From positions 1,612,001 to 1,676,000 of the forward strand of contig CM075102.1 in NCBI GenBank assembly GCA_037576195.1: DNA of 64,000 bases, in the 5' to 3' direction. This DNA comes from Phytoseiulus persimilis (Eukaryota; Arthropoda; Arachnida; Mesostigmata; Phytoseiidae). The position numbers and the translations under genes are program-made. The notes below the pieces were generated by a model, which was not told the origin of the DNA, searched no databases, and was given only the letters and a program-made list of their open reading frames with translations. This document shows, in pieces, positions 33,995-55,190 of this stretch; position 1 is the first letter of the stretch, and every line of letters begins with the position of its first letter.

Positions 33995-36902
33995 CTACCG
34001 CTCCTCTTTCGCTTGCTCGAAAGCTTGTTGGAGGAAGGAATACTTCGAGAAATCGATGAGGAGAACCGTGATGTTGTCCTGGGAACCTTTGACGTACGCT
34101 CGCTTCGCCAACTCCTTGCACGCTCCCGGCGATCTCGACCTACGAATGAAATGAAAGTGCGTGACCAACATCACATAACGCACCCTCCTCATGAAATGCT
34201 CTGAAGCGTTGGGGATCGTCTCCCCGAGACATACTTGTTGTACCGTTCCCGGATGAAAGTTACGGCCTTTTCGTTATCGAACGCGTCCCAGAGTCCGTCC
34301 GAGGCCAAAATCACGAAGTCGCTCTTCTGCTGGGCCAAATTGAACGTCAGGATGTCCGGCTCGGCGGTGACCAACTTGCGATCCTTCAGGGGGTAGTCTC
34401 CTGCGAATCATGTGAGTTTCGTTTCATTCCGGAGGGGAGCTCGAAAACCACCAGGGAAACGACAGAGAACACTCTCGGCACCGAATCGCTCACCCAATGC
34501 TCTCGAAGTGGCGAGGATTCCAGCCACGCGCCATACTCCGTTGAAAGAAATGAAACCTCCAGCGTCTTCGATCCGTCTTCTTTCCTGCGATAAATATTGG
34601 GAAGATCTGTTATTCGCGATGGTCGTGTCAACGCTCCCAAACATGACGATGCGAGTCTGGGAAACCGTGATTCTGCAAAACCGGGATGGCCGCTCGAGAG
34701 TGTACACAAAGACGTTCCCAGCCTGAGACAGTCTGACCGACGTTGTTGACGACGCAAAAACAACGTCGGCAACAAGGTGTCTACGTGACTGTTGTCCACG
34801 CGGTGTTTGCTGGCCGTGGCAACCGGCTCCTGCCGTGGCGAGATCAAGGATTTTGGAGAGGGCTTCAGTCTAAGGACCAACGCCCTGGCCCCGTTTTCCG
34901 ATCTCCAGTGTCTCGTCGGTTTCCTGTTTCCAGCTGCTTTGGATGTGGCCGCGCGGGTGAACTCCTGTCTAAACTCCACGAGTTCTTCCCGTCCAGCGCG
35001 AACTGTCTCTACAACGGGTTTCGTTCCGACAGACCGCCATACTTCAAAGCGTCAGACTCACTCACCTTCAATTGTTGCGGCTTGTGGTCGAAAGACAGCG
35101 GAACGGTGCGACCGTTGTCGGTGGCCATAACTCCCCGCGAGTCGCCCACGTTCGCCACGATGAGCGTGTCTCTGAATACAACAGCGACCAGACAGGTCGT
35201 TCCCGAGTAGTTTTTGTTCTTCTTCGATTCTTTCACAAAGTTTTCGTCCAGCTTGAGGATCTCCTGTCGGAGCGTTTCTTGGATTTGGAGGATTTCGATG
35301 TCCGGCCGAGGTTTTCGTATCCGATCAACGATGGCCGGGAATAGTTTCTTCTGAGCGTACTCCGCGGCGGCCTACGAGTTTGTAAACAGAACGTTAGTGC
35401 GACTGCCGCATCTCGGCTACCCAGAAAGCGCGAGTAGTTGGAGTTGGTCTATCGAACTTCAATAGTTGTTTCGAAACCGCGGGCCGGAACAAGCTGTTCC
35501 TGGCCGAGAGCTGAGAAGCCGCTGCCGTCGCGCCCGTCTGCTAAGCGGCGAGGGAATTCGGGCCAGCAGCGTCGCGAAGCGTTCCGAAGGTCACTATTCG
35601 CGAATCGTTCACTCCGAGTTATCGGACAAGAAGCCAGCTGGCAGCTCACCTCTCCGCCGTGTCCGTCGAATATACCGTAGAGATACAAGTCCTTCTCAGG
35701 AACGGACAACATGCTGAACCTGTCCTCCATATGCGCACGATTCCCTTGCATGGCGAAGACTTCGGCGAGCGAGTCGTTGGCAGACCACTCGATGTCGTCG
35801 ACGCGGTGGACCGAAGTCGACGACGGCCCGGCATCTGAAACAGGAGATTCCAGTCTTAGGATTCCTCCTCCTCCTCACTCCACACTGAACTCACACGACC
35901 CATCCGTCCCGATCTGATCGTTTGGGAAGCGCATCGATCGGGAAGCTACCTCCATTGTATTCCGAGAGGAGCTCCGCGATCAGTTGCCGGGCGCGGAAGT
36001 TCGCCGGCGCCCGCTCCTCACGATAACACACGGGAGCAGGCGCCACGGGGAGTGGGGCGAACCGGAACACGTCGATCTGCGAACACTTCGGCTGACAAAA
36101 CACTCCGAGCAGGAACGCCGAGATCAACGCGAGTCGGAGCGCGAGCGTCGTGGAAGTTTTTCGGACCCGGAAGGGTCGCCGCTCTCCTCCAAATCAGGCC
36201 ACAATCAACTGATGAGAATCTGCGCGCGAGCTCGATGCTGCGAGCGACGTCGACGTTCTCGTTTCGGTGTGCACTTGAGACGAACGAGAGAGGAAGAAAC
36301 GATCCGCTGAGCGGGAAAACGGGTCTGGCCGTCTCGCCGGGCTCGCGCACTCAAAACATCAACAGCGTCACGTGGCCGAGAGGAGGCAGGGCCTTGGAAG
36401 GCGCCTTCGAGGCGGGAATTCCGAGGGAACAGACGTTTTGAACGGGAACGGTGCTGTTGAGGTCCCGAACCTGGTTCCGCGATCGCTCGTTTTCCAAGAC
36501 GAGGGAAGAGAACCAGGATTCCCCCGTTTCATGACGAGATGACTCGAGCCATGCTTCCGATTCTCACGGACCACTCGAACAAACAGGAAACTACTTCTGA
36601 AACGAAGAACTCAACTCACCGAGCAGCCGATACTTCCGGCGTAGATTTCGGAAGGCCCTCGGTAGCAGCCGGAAACTCTCACGTATGTAGGAGTGACACT
36701 CCGGATGTCGGATCAAAAGCAGGCACGTTGCTATCACAATCGCGAGGAAGAAAATTTCCATGACTGTCGTTCGATCGAACAGAGCACACACGTACAGGAT
36801 CGAATCGACAGGCAGCGGGCACATCCGCGAAAGGTTCGACACGAGCTCTACGTGCGCCCACAGGAACTGCAGGAGCACGTCGACTTCAACCGAGTCGTCC
36901 AT
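33995..36902 (-). CDS. PPM1L: PPM1L-like membrane-anchored PP2C Ser/Thr phosphatase
   Basis: There are six exons: 36902-36620, 35834-35650, 35371-35066, 34584-34494, 34400-34235 and 34139-33995. All have GT..AG borders, phases match, and they total 1176 nt or 391 aa (vertebrate PPM1L is about 360). A hydrophobic anchor lies at residues 49-64, as in PPM1L, which sits in the ER membrane with its catalytic domain in the cytosol. PP2C motifs appear in order: HMEDRF (129-134), DGHGG (151-155), VGDSRG (231-236), AGGFISFNG, SDGLWD (322-327) and the final DN (365-366). These aspartates hold the two Mn/Mg ions. The family dephosphorylates stress-kinase pathway proteins (TAK1, ASK1) and IRE1/CERT-related targets in vertebrates; the substrate here is inference. 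The start is the first ATG of an open exon; a downstream Met27 or Met48 start is possible. The gene ends tail-side of a short 3' UTR. Confidence 0.93.
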
Positions 36903-36935
36903 TGTCTTCTGAAATCGGGCTGGATTATCCGCTGG

Positions 36936-36966
36936 TTGAAGGAGGACGAGGAGGAGGAGGAGGAGC
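36936..36966. repeat. (GGA)n / (TCC)n simple repeat
   Basis: A run of GAGGAGGAGGAGGAGGAG-type trinucleotides lies just upstream of the PPM1L-like start codon. On the minus strand it is a pyrimidine-rich (TCC)n element and would fall in the 5' UTR or promoter. Confidence 0.6.
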
Positions 36967-37017
36967 GAACCGGGTTCTAGTAGCGACCCCGAGGATCATC
37001 CGAGCTGCGGACTCCGC

Positions 37018-37715
37018 TTAGACGAATGTCTCATCTGGAAAGAGAATCGATCGTTTAGACCCGAACTCGGACTGTGTATTGTCGTCTGCTACGCAAGCGA
37101 GAGAGATTTCCTCCAGCGATTCCTCATAGCTCTCACATGCAAGTCGTTTGGCGAAGTCCACGTGTTTCAACGCCCCTGGTCCCGATGCTGAGAGCCAGAA
37201 TTCGATAGCCCTAAGATCTATCGCCCGAAAAAAAAACTCTCCGGACCGCACCCCTTCCCGATCCGCGGTCGAGTTCCGAAGAACCACGCAGAGTCTGAGA
37301 TCGTTCCGATTGAGTTCCCAGAATCGTTCTCGGAACTGTTCGTGGGGGGAGCCGTTCATAATCGGGACGCCGTTCTTCTCGAATCGAACCTTGGCCACTC
37401 CGTGAAAGTTATCTCTTGACTTGATTGAGTTCAGAACGGCAGAGTTTCATACTTGGCGACATATCTCCGCGTTTTACCTGAATCGAATCCTCGAGTTTGG
37501 AACACGAGCAAGGCGTCGCCGAGAACATACAAATGAATAAACACTGGCTCGAGTTTTTCCTCGATACGGAGAAGCCTCACTCGGGTTTCCGGGATCCGAC
37601 CGCGGGAGAGTTTTTCTGGGATTCGGAGCAGCGGAATCAACGCCGGGAGACGGGGAACTGGCTCGGATAGCGGGATTCTACGTGTGTCGGAATCATCGAA
37701 AACTCCGCCTGACAC
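37018..37715 (-). CDS. Unrecognised gene, C-terminal two exons (partial at 5' end)
   Basis: Exon B (37397-37018, stop TAA at 37018-37020) and exon A (ending at 37478, open upstream to about 37755) are joined by an 80-nt intron. It has a GTAAAA donor and a TTTCACGGAG acceptor, and the phases agree (1/1). The joined product reads EEKLEPVFIHLYVLGDALLV, then a GFDS-VAKVRF junction, then ERFWELNRNDLRLCVVLRNS and LRAIEFWLSASGPGAL. It looks like a globular domain with alternating beta-type hydrophobics. I do not recognise the family. Exon A has no in-frame ATG, so at least one upstream exon is missing; the limit 37715 is only where a GTG occurs. The stop is 116 nt upstream of the PPM1L-like start on the same strand, with no AATAAA in between. 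Confidence 0.5.
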
Positions 37716-37755
37716 GCTCGGAAGCCCTCGAGTCGGCTCGTCGTCATCACAACGT

Positions 37756-39987
37756 TTTTGTAAACACCGAAGTCACGTGAACGATGAACTGATGGGGCCA
37801 ATGCCAAGTCCTTGACCCCAATCGGCTGCGTCTGGGTCGGGGCTGATACTCGATGCCTCTATATCTTCTCTGACTTCATGTGCTCAAAAGAGCTCCGACC
37901 CCAGAATGCGCATACCCTACAGATTCTCACAGAATCCAGCGGTTCGCGGCGGGGGTTAGCATTGCTTCGCAATGGCTTCACGAAGGGTTCTCCGGTTGCC
38001 TGCCGAGTCGTTTCTATTGAATGAATGTTGAACCGGTGCTTTTTTGTGATAGACTAACTGTCAGAACCCGAAATAGGCTATGGCACCAGTCCAGAAAAGT
38101 ATGGCCTTCTCAAAACAACCGACCAGGTGGTAGCGGGAGTTCAAGAACTCCTTCGCCGAAGCTCGAGCCGCGCGGACGACTCCCGTGATTAATCTGCTCA
38201 TTAGTCTGCATTCTTTTTGCATTGCTCGCTCGATTAGTAACGAGGCGGAATCAATAGCGAGTGAATCCCGTTCCTCGACACGAAGTCCAACCGACACATC
38301 CGTGACAGGGCACAACGTCTGCCCTGTTCGCTGAGCACCCTCCGGAGTTCTGAGGGAGACCCGCACAAAAGCCCAACCCCGCCTCATAGCTCCTCGTCAC
38401 AGCTTCCTCGATCTTAGCTCGTTTTCTGACCGCACCGGATTCCGCGGGCCCGGAGCCCGCTCTCCAGGCTCTGGTTTCGAAAATGGCACTCGCACAAAGC
38501 TCTCCGTGAACCGGTGAACAGCCGACGGGGGAGGAATCCAAGTCCCGCAACTCTCTCACTCGACTTCCGGCTGTGCTCCGTGGTGGGGACCGTGCTCCGA
38601 GGCGCCGCGCCAAACGAAAACGTACCCTTTTGATTGATTGTATCGATCTCCACCAGAGATATTCTCTCGCGGGAAGCGGAGTGGACATCCGAACCCTTGT
38701 ATTGTACGCCTGTACTCGCTCGAAGGCTCACTCGATGCGGTCCTGAGCCCGAGGAGCCTTGCGGCTTCGGCTCGTCGAATGTAGGTCAATCCCTGTGGTG
38801 GTGCGTGCAGAAGAACCGGGAGGACGAACCTTGAGTATCCGAAAGAGGTAGAACAGGGCTTTGAGAACACCGCTACGAGAACACTTTGTGGTTGTCGGCC
38901 AGAGAAGCTCTGGTCCCTCGCTAGGGGGCGCTCATCGGTGCGTGTTACCGAGGGAACCCACGAGAGGGCCTGCTCGAGTGAGGGAGAGTCAGACGCGAAG
39001 CGTGCTTCTAAGCCTCATGACCATCGGAGAGTCGAGTCGAATCGTTCAATTCAGGTGTCCTCCACTTTCCTGTCATAGGGTGTGGATCCCGGGATCGGAG
39101 AAATGGAAGAGACCGATCAGAGACCTCGAGAATTCAAGAGAGGAACAGATCGGCTGGCGCATATGAAACTTCTTGAAATGGGCCTTGTGCGAGCAAGGTT
39201 GCGGAGTTATTCCTGCATCAAGGCTGTATCATCAGGTGTACAATGTGTTAAATATAGATGTCACTGAAACTCTGATAGTTTCTCTCAGACACAATGGGCC
39301 GGAACGCGGTCTCGGTTTGATCGTCATAGAGACGTCTGGGCAGAGCCTTAGTGAATTCTTCTGGACCCGACTGGAATAGAATCAATTTCTGAGGCGGTGA
39401 TCAATTGTCCGCACCCGCTAGCTCGTCGAAGAGGACTGAGCAGCTTGTTGAGATGGGAACTTGGAATTTGTGGAGGGTGTCGAGTTGTTCAAATTTGAAC
39501 TTCGCGCGAAAGAAATGAGTCGAACTCGGGTGAGACAATGCCAGGCTCACCTGGACTGTCCGGTTTTGGGAGATCTCGACCGGATTCCCGGCTGAGGGCC
39601 GAGGGGCAAGCCTCATTAGAGAAATGAATGACGACGAGTCACAGAACCACGGAGAACTTTCTGAACCGTTCCCGGCATTTTACCTGCCTTGTTCGATGCC
39701 TCCATTTGCTTTAGACCGTCATCCAGTTCGAGAGCTTGTCGGCGAGGATTCCGACAAAGTCAATCCGCTCGTTCCTCATGTGAGAGAGGTGTGATCTCAA
39801 TTCGCTGTCACTCATGGAGGCGTCTTTCTGAGCAATGCTGCGCCAAACTACGAGAATTTCGAGAAACTGGAGATTCATCAGACCGGCTTCCTCGGGCGCG
39901 CTGAGAACTGCGCGTCCTATGAAGCGTAGTTTCTTGAAATGAGTCTGATTTCCATTTGGATTGGAGTCACAGGGATTCTGCCTCCAG
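37756..39987. other. Upstream region between the unrecognised minus-strand gene and the coiled-coil gene
   Basis: It holds the missing 5' exons of the minus-strand gene, if that gene is real, and the promoter of the plus-strand coiled-coil gene. Two overlapping minus-strand frames at 38251-38731 (one with an ATG at 38686-38688) have no recognisable motif. Nothing else is visible. Confidence 0.3.
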
Positions 39988-42458
39988 ATGAAGTTAACTG
40001 GAAGGGTTCGGATTCCAGAATTTCAAGATGATTATATCTACGACATCGCCTCCCGACTGAAGGAAGTCAATGCACAGCATTTCGCAGAGCCGTTGCCAAC
40101 ATCGAAAGAGCACAAGGTGAAGTTCGCTGACAACCCTGTCGATCGCGTCCTGAACTATTCTCCAACGCCACTGATGGACGTGGACGAACGACTACAGTTG
40201 AAGAAGGAGTACCTCATGAAGTTGTTTGCGAAAGACGACTCTGAACGAGGAGGTGAGCACCGGTGCTCATTCTCGCGTTAACGCAGCACCTATCGATCCC
40301 ATCGTGGTTGCGGCTTCCTCGCGAACTGGTGAAATATCGTGGTCCCCATGGAATCTCATGATCGAATTAAAGAGACGTATTGAATCACAGACGGGCAGTC
40401 GGACGATTCCGATCTCTTCAGTTCGTCGGATGACGACGACGACGACTTCATTGACAAGACGAAGACACCGTCACCCGTGGTCGAACTTCCCCGGAGCCCG
40501 AGTCCGAACGCCGTCCAAGACGGTTACGATTCGGACGACGAAGCTGAGCAGAAGAACGGCGTGAAGATCGCTGAAGTTCGGGAAGGTGAGTGCGGTCGTT
40601 GCACCTCGCCCGATTTCCAGGATCATGCTCCTTCGCTCCGAATGGGTACCCTGAGCTCAAACTCACGGTTTCCCGACGCTTTCAGATGAAACACAAGATG
40701 AACTAGACAACAAAATAATGGAATTGATTGAACGCTCAGTGAGGAGTCCTGACTATCATGCCGGCAAAGAAGCCGCAGAGAGCTTGGGCACCAGGATCAA
40801 GGATACGATTCAGGAGGCTCTCAAGAAGGAACCGGCGTTTACTGGGATTGACGAGCTTAAGGACGCAAGACCCGCAGCCCAAGACGCACCCATCGTAAAG
40901 TCCCCGTCCCCGGTGAGTTCAACGAATGAGTGAGATTAGCCGAACGGAAGGTAGTATTGGGAAGAATCGGTGGAACATCGGGTCGGACGGACGGACATAT
41001 CCGGGGGATATGTTCGTCTTAGATAGATTCCGGAGCCTACGTGTCGCTGAGGGGTTTCCTGCCTCCTCGCAGGAACCTCCCGCGGTGACGCTGAATGAAA
41101 GTACGGTGGACATGACGAAACAGGTCGTCTCGGAACGGCAACCGCCCAAGGACCTCGCCATCCGACCGAGGAGGTCTCCGCCAAGCTCTCCCAGGAAAAC
41201 TGCGGCGAAAACCACACCGCCTAGTCCAAGGAGGACGAACGACCGCCTCAGCGCACCTCTCAATCAAGCTGCGTTCCCTCCGAGCCCGACGCGATTCATT
41301 CGTAAAAGTACGTCCCGGGGCGGCATCAAAGCTCCCTTTTGACGGTTCGGTCGTAACTTGCGCGGGAAAGCCCACATTTGACCGTAATCTCTCGTCTGCC
41401 GCAGGTGCCGCGCAGGAGACCAGCACTACGGCGAGTCAAAAGCGGTCCCGGCCGCCCAGCTCGACCACCAGTTCGGATACGATCGTGTCCGCGGAGAAGG
41501 ATGCGAAGAAATTGCCATCGTACACGGGCAACGAGAGGAGCCGATACGGACTTCCGCTAGCAGAGAAAGCCAGGCTGAGAGAGGCGCGCGACAAAGTCAA
41601 GAGGGAGAAGGTTTGTTACCACCGCACCAAAAAGACAGTGGACAAGAAAGCGCGATGAGCGGAGAATCGTTCTCCAGGAGAGCTTTGATTACAGGAGGAA
41701 CGGGCGCGCCGAGAAGAGGAAGCCAAACTCCAGCGGAAACTAGACGCTCAGAAAACATTCGAGGCGTGGCTCAAGAACAAGGAGTGTGAGAAGAGATGTC
41801 CGTCGACCCGCAAGAAAACCTTGTCTCCTCAACCCAACGATGAGGTTAGCTCGGCGGAACTCTTTGAGTTTGATCGATGGGAACGCGCTGTGTAGACTAG
41901 ATCATGAACGACTGGACGGCTATTTTGTCTCTCTTCCGCAACCGAGATGTCGAGGGAGTACGAGAATCAACCCATATCTGTATTTGTAGAATTCTCACGA
42001 CTTCGCCACTAGCCCGAACACGACGGTCACATTTCTGACCTGGCTGGAGGGAAAGAAAATCCAGGAGAAACAAGACAAGCTCCAACACAGACTCCGACAG
42101 ATTGAGCTCGAGGAACTCGAGAAGAAACATACACGGCAAGATGCTCAACAAGCTTACAGAAGGTGAGTGACAACCGAGCTCAAAGGGTTTCCCGAAACTA
42201 ATGAGGATGATGGTGGTGATCCTGATAGTACTTAGAGAGTTCGAGAAGCGGACTACGACCGGAAGAGCTTCCCCGTTCCACAGGTGGTTGCGGAAGAAGG
42301 CGCTGGAGACCGAACAGCAGAGGATATCTGAGAAACAGAAGAAGGTTGAACAGAAGCTAAGCTCCTCATCGCTGAAATCGAAAGAAACTCTCGATAGCTT
42401 CTTCCAATCTGAGCATTTCCATTCGCTTGAGCAGCACACATTGAACGGCAAAGTCTGA
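39988..42458 (+). CDS. Coiled-coil protein with three F-x-x-W-L modules (CCDC181/CCDC34-like)
   Basis: There are eight exons: 39988-40252, 40391-40585, 40686-40912, 41073-41307, 41405-41610, 41695-41844, 41990-42162 and 42236-42458. All borders are GT..AG, phases are consistent, and they total 1674 nt or 557 aa. The N-terminus (residues 14-80) is a compact conserved-looking block with YIYDIASRLKEVNAQHF and DVDERLQLKKEYLMKLF. An Asp-rich stretch follows (102-107), then a long Ser/Pro/Arg-rich disordered centre with many SP sites (about 110-340). The C-terminal third is charged coiled coil punctuated by TFEAWLKNK (397-405), TFLTWLEGKK (440-449) and PFHRWLRKK (497-505). This resembles the microtubule-associated, ciliary/flagellar CCDC181 and CCDC34 proteins, but that link is from memory of motif style. 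The start ATG directly follows CAG, so 39988 could instead be an exon border with more coding sequence upstream. Confidence 0.85.
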
Positions 42459-42560
42459 GAGAAGTTCTTTGCGAAGAGTTGTTGCAGCCCCTCAGCGATT
42501 TGATCCTTGATGTTCCTAGTTTTATGATTGGAAGCACTGTGCACAGTGGTCTTCACACAA

Positions 42561-42580
42561 GATAGAGAGAGAGAGAGAGA
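42561..42580. repeat. (GA)n dinucleotide repeat
   Basis: A short run of GA dinucleotides in the 3' UTR of the coiled-coil gene, between its stop codon and poly(A) signal. Confidence 0.7.
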
Positions 42581-42623
42581 TGGATGAAAATGGTTTTGCA
42601 TTTCTGTACAGACATCGCTGTGA

Positions 42624-42629
42624 AATAAA
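42624..42629 (+). terminator. Polyadenylation signal of the coiled-coil gene
   Basis: AATAAA 166 nt after the TGA at 42456-42458. Confidence 0.7.
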
Positions 42630-43419
42630 GTCCGTGTATAAATGACAAACGATATGCGTTTCATGAGTAGTCTCGGGAACATCTCTAGGAGCATCCCTCC
42701 ATGCCCACGCAATCGAAAAACACACGGATCGTGACGGAGTTCCATACCTGGAGTGCCATTCTTCAGATAGTAATGATGAAGAGCTTCTCAACCATTCGGC
42801 TTGGAGGATCGAGTTTCTCCAGCAAAGTCAACAGTTCCCGGAGCGTCGATCACCGAGCGCTTCGTCAGGGTGATATTAGGAGCTAAGACTCTTCTTTCAT
42901 CCATACGTAGATGTCCTGAGTGGATAATAAGTCAACTCATATGGGTGGATGAATCGATGAATTGACCCGAGTTCCTCAACTCTGGTGATCATTGGTCATC
43001 ATCCAACGAGCTCGCTCTGAAGCCAACTTCGAGTGAACTCACGGGGTAACCGATGTGTTATGATGATTAGATCTGGGAAAACCTTGGCATTCACACAGCG
43101 AGGCTGGAAGCCGGATGATAAACGCGCTCTATGAATTCCTGAAGCCATAAGCTCGCTTCATAATCGTCGGGCGATAGGAGAAGGTGTCGGCTATGACATC
43201 ACATTAGTTTCAGCTCTAAGATTCTGAGAATTGTTGACGATCCAGCGCAACTTTTGAAATATCCGACTCGTTACAACTTTATCGTTTCTACCCTCTATTT
43301 CACGCCGTCCCTTGTGTCAACGGTTCGGCAGACAGAAGAATATGAGATAACGATAGAATAGGATATCAGATAACGAACAATACCGCTCGATTTGTATTGT
43401 GGATGTATACATCGTCATC
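42630..43419. other. Intergenic spacer between convergent genes
   Basis: AT-richer, with no open frame of note and no motif. The coiled-coil gene (plus) and G-alpha-i (minus) end towards this stretch. Confidence 0.4.
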
Positions 43420-43425
43420 TTTATT
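43420..43425 (-). terminator. Candidate polyadenylation signal of G-alpha-i
   Basis: TTTATT on the plus strand (AATAAA on the minus) is the nearest canonical hexamer I see downstream of the G-alpha-i stop. It implies a 3' UTR of about 1.55 kb. A closer non-canonical signal cannot be excluded. Confidence 0.4.
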
Positions 43426-44993
43426 TGTCGCAGTTTGCTTTCTATGCGTTGTGGTCGAGAACTCAATCGTTGAACGTGCCCTTCCTCACCATTTTGTTCC
43501 TCACTTTTCATCACTTTCTCTCTGTCACTCGGGAATAACGACTACGACGCAGATGGCGAACACATTTCACTAATGAGCTAGAGTTCAAGGAATGTTTGTG
43601 GTTACATCTTCGATCACCTACGGAATCGTATTTTGAAGTGATCAACTCAAATGATACGGTATGGACCAGCTATCTCGTCTTCTCGGCGACCTCATTGTTC
43701 ATCTGTGACTTGGCAAATCATATCCCGAGTGTTCGAGTAATCGCAGAACGGATTGACCGCACGGAAACCGAAACTCAGGTGGGCCCGCTAGTCGAAAACA
43801 CGTTCGACACGCCATGGCTGACCTTTTCACAGTTCGCATAGGCAATTCGGAAAGAGCGATCTGTCGTTTGTGATCGGGGAAAAATCGACCCCCGTTCCGA
43901 AACATAATCGAAAAACACGGCATCCTGTTCTCTCCAGCCGGGAACCAAACCCACATCAAAGCTGCCTCTGGGTGTCGGACCCGAACTCTTCGTCGTTTTC
44001 ACAGCTCTCTGCTTGTGCTCACACATTCACACCCAAGTACATAGCTCTCGATCATTTTTACACTTCCCGATTGCTCCGGAGCGGCGACTCCTGTCAGGGG
44101 AGCTCTCCAATCCACAGTCAGGAGTTCGCTGAGGAGTCATGAGCTCCAGTGATTCCGGATTCGTCGACGAGCGTACTGCTCCTACGAGGAATATGTCGGC
44201 GGCATCTTTTCCGACCCTGGGAAGAGCTACTTCGCGAAAAGTTCTACGCAGCGATGCGCAATACCCTCCAAGACGGCTTCTTCAATCGGAGAGATCCCTG
44301 CCAGGAGCCGGGGAATACCGTGGACGAGTGTTTACATTGATCGATCGGCTCTGTATAATAATGAGGAGCTTTCCGAGAGGTTGCGAGAAGAGGTTCCGAA
44401 AAACAGAGCTGCTTCGTTAAAAGTTATGGTATCATCACGTCTAAGAGAGCTGGTGCGGGCTGCTCAATTTCCAGTAGCTCTATCCGAGGCTTCTGAATGC
44501 TAGTTCACTAATCGATCCCATCCAATTATGATTCCGTCATGTACTCGTGTTGTGCTGCTCTTCAGCTGATCCAACGATCTTAGCAAACGGTGGGAACAAG
44601 TGGTCAGCTTGTGGTGCTGTTGTGTCCGCGACTTGAAGAAGAAGATAGGCTCACGTGGCCGACTCGAGCGACGCCGGCGATCCGATTCGCTGCTGCCGCT
44701 CGCATCTGTGGTGATGATGGTGCTGGTGGTACTGGAGGTGGCTGTTGTCCAGTTGACCGTAAAAAAGTTCCGCCGGTTCTTGGAAACAAATGGCACTTGA
44801 GTCGAATCTCCCACAATCACCGAAACCCAGCCTTCTCCGTCGATTCCTGATCCAGCAGCGTTTTCTAATCTCCCGTTTCGCAGTCTTCGGCCAATCGCAG
44901 CTTGCCTCACCCCTGACAAGACCTGTTCGGATCAGATCGGAGTGAATTGCTGCCGATCTCCCTCCTTCCGAGCAATATCGCAGCCGACGGGAT
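43426..44993 (-). other. Probable 3' UTR of G-alpha-i
   Basis: The stretch lies between the stop codon and the candidate poly(A) signal. On the plus strand it contains overlapping open frames (43596-43841, 44139-44420 and others), none with a recognised motif. I therefore favour an untranslated region over an antisense gene. Confidence 0.35.

Positions 44994-55190
<10,197 letters not shown>

Noticed and set aside
35891-36140. Open minus-strand frame inside intron 1 of the PPM1L-like gene as a cassette or alternative first exon
   Set aside because: It starts with TTG, not ATG. Its donor (GTGAGT at 35894) leaves phase 2 while exon 2 needs phase 1, and the CAG acceptors upstream do not fit exon 1 phase. 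Exon 1 joins exon 2 directly in frame.
36018-36441. Overlapping 110-129 codon frames on both strands
   Set aside because: Arg/Ser-rich shadow frames in a GC-rich part of a phosphatase intron; no motifs or splice support.
38251-38731. Minus-strand frames of 105 and 145 codons as upstream exons of the unrecognised gene at 37 kb
   Set aside because: No matching donor and phase to exon A could be found and codon third positions show no bias.
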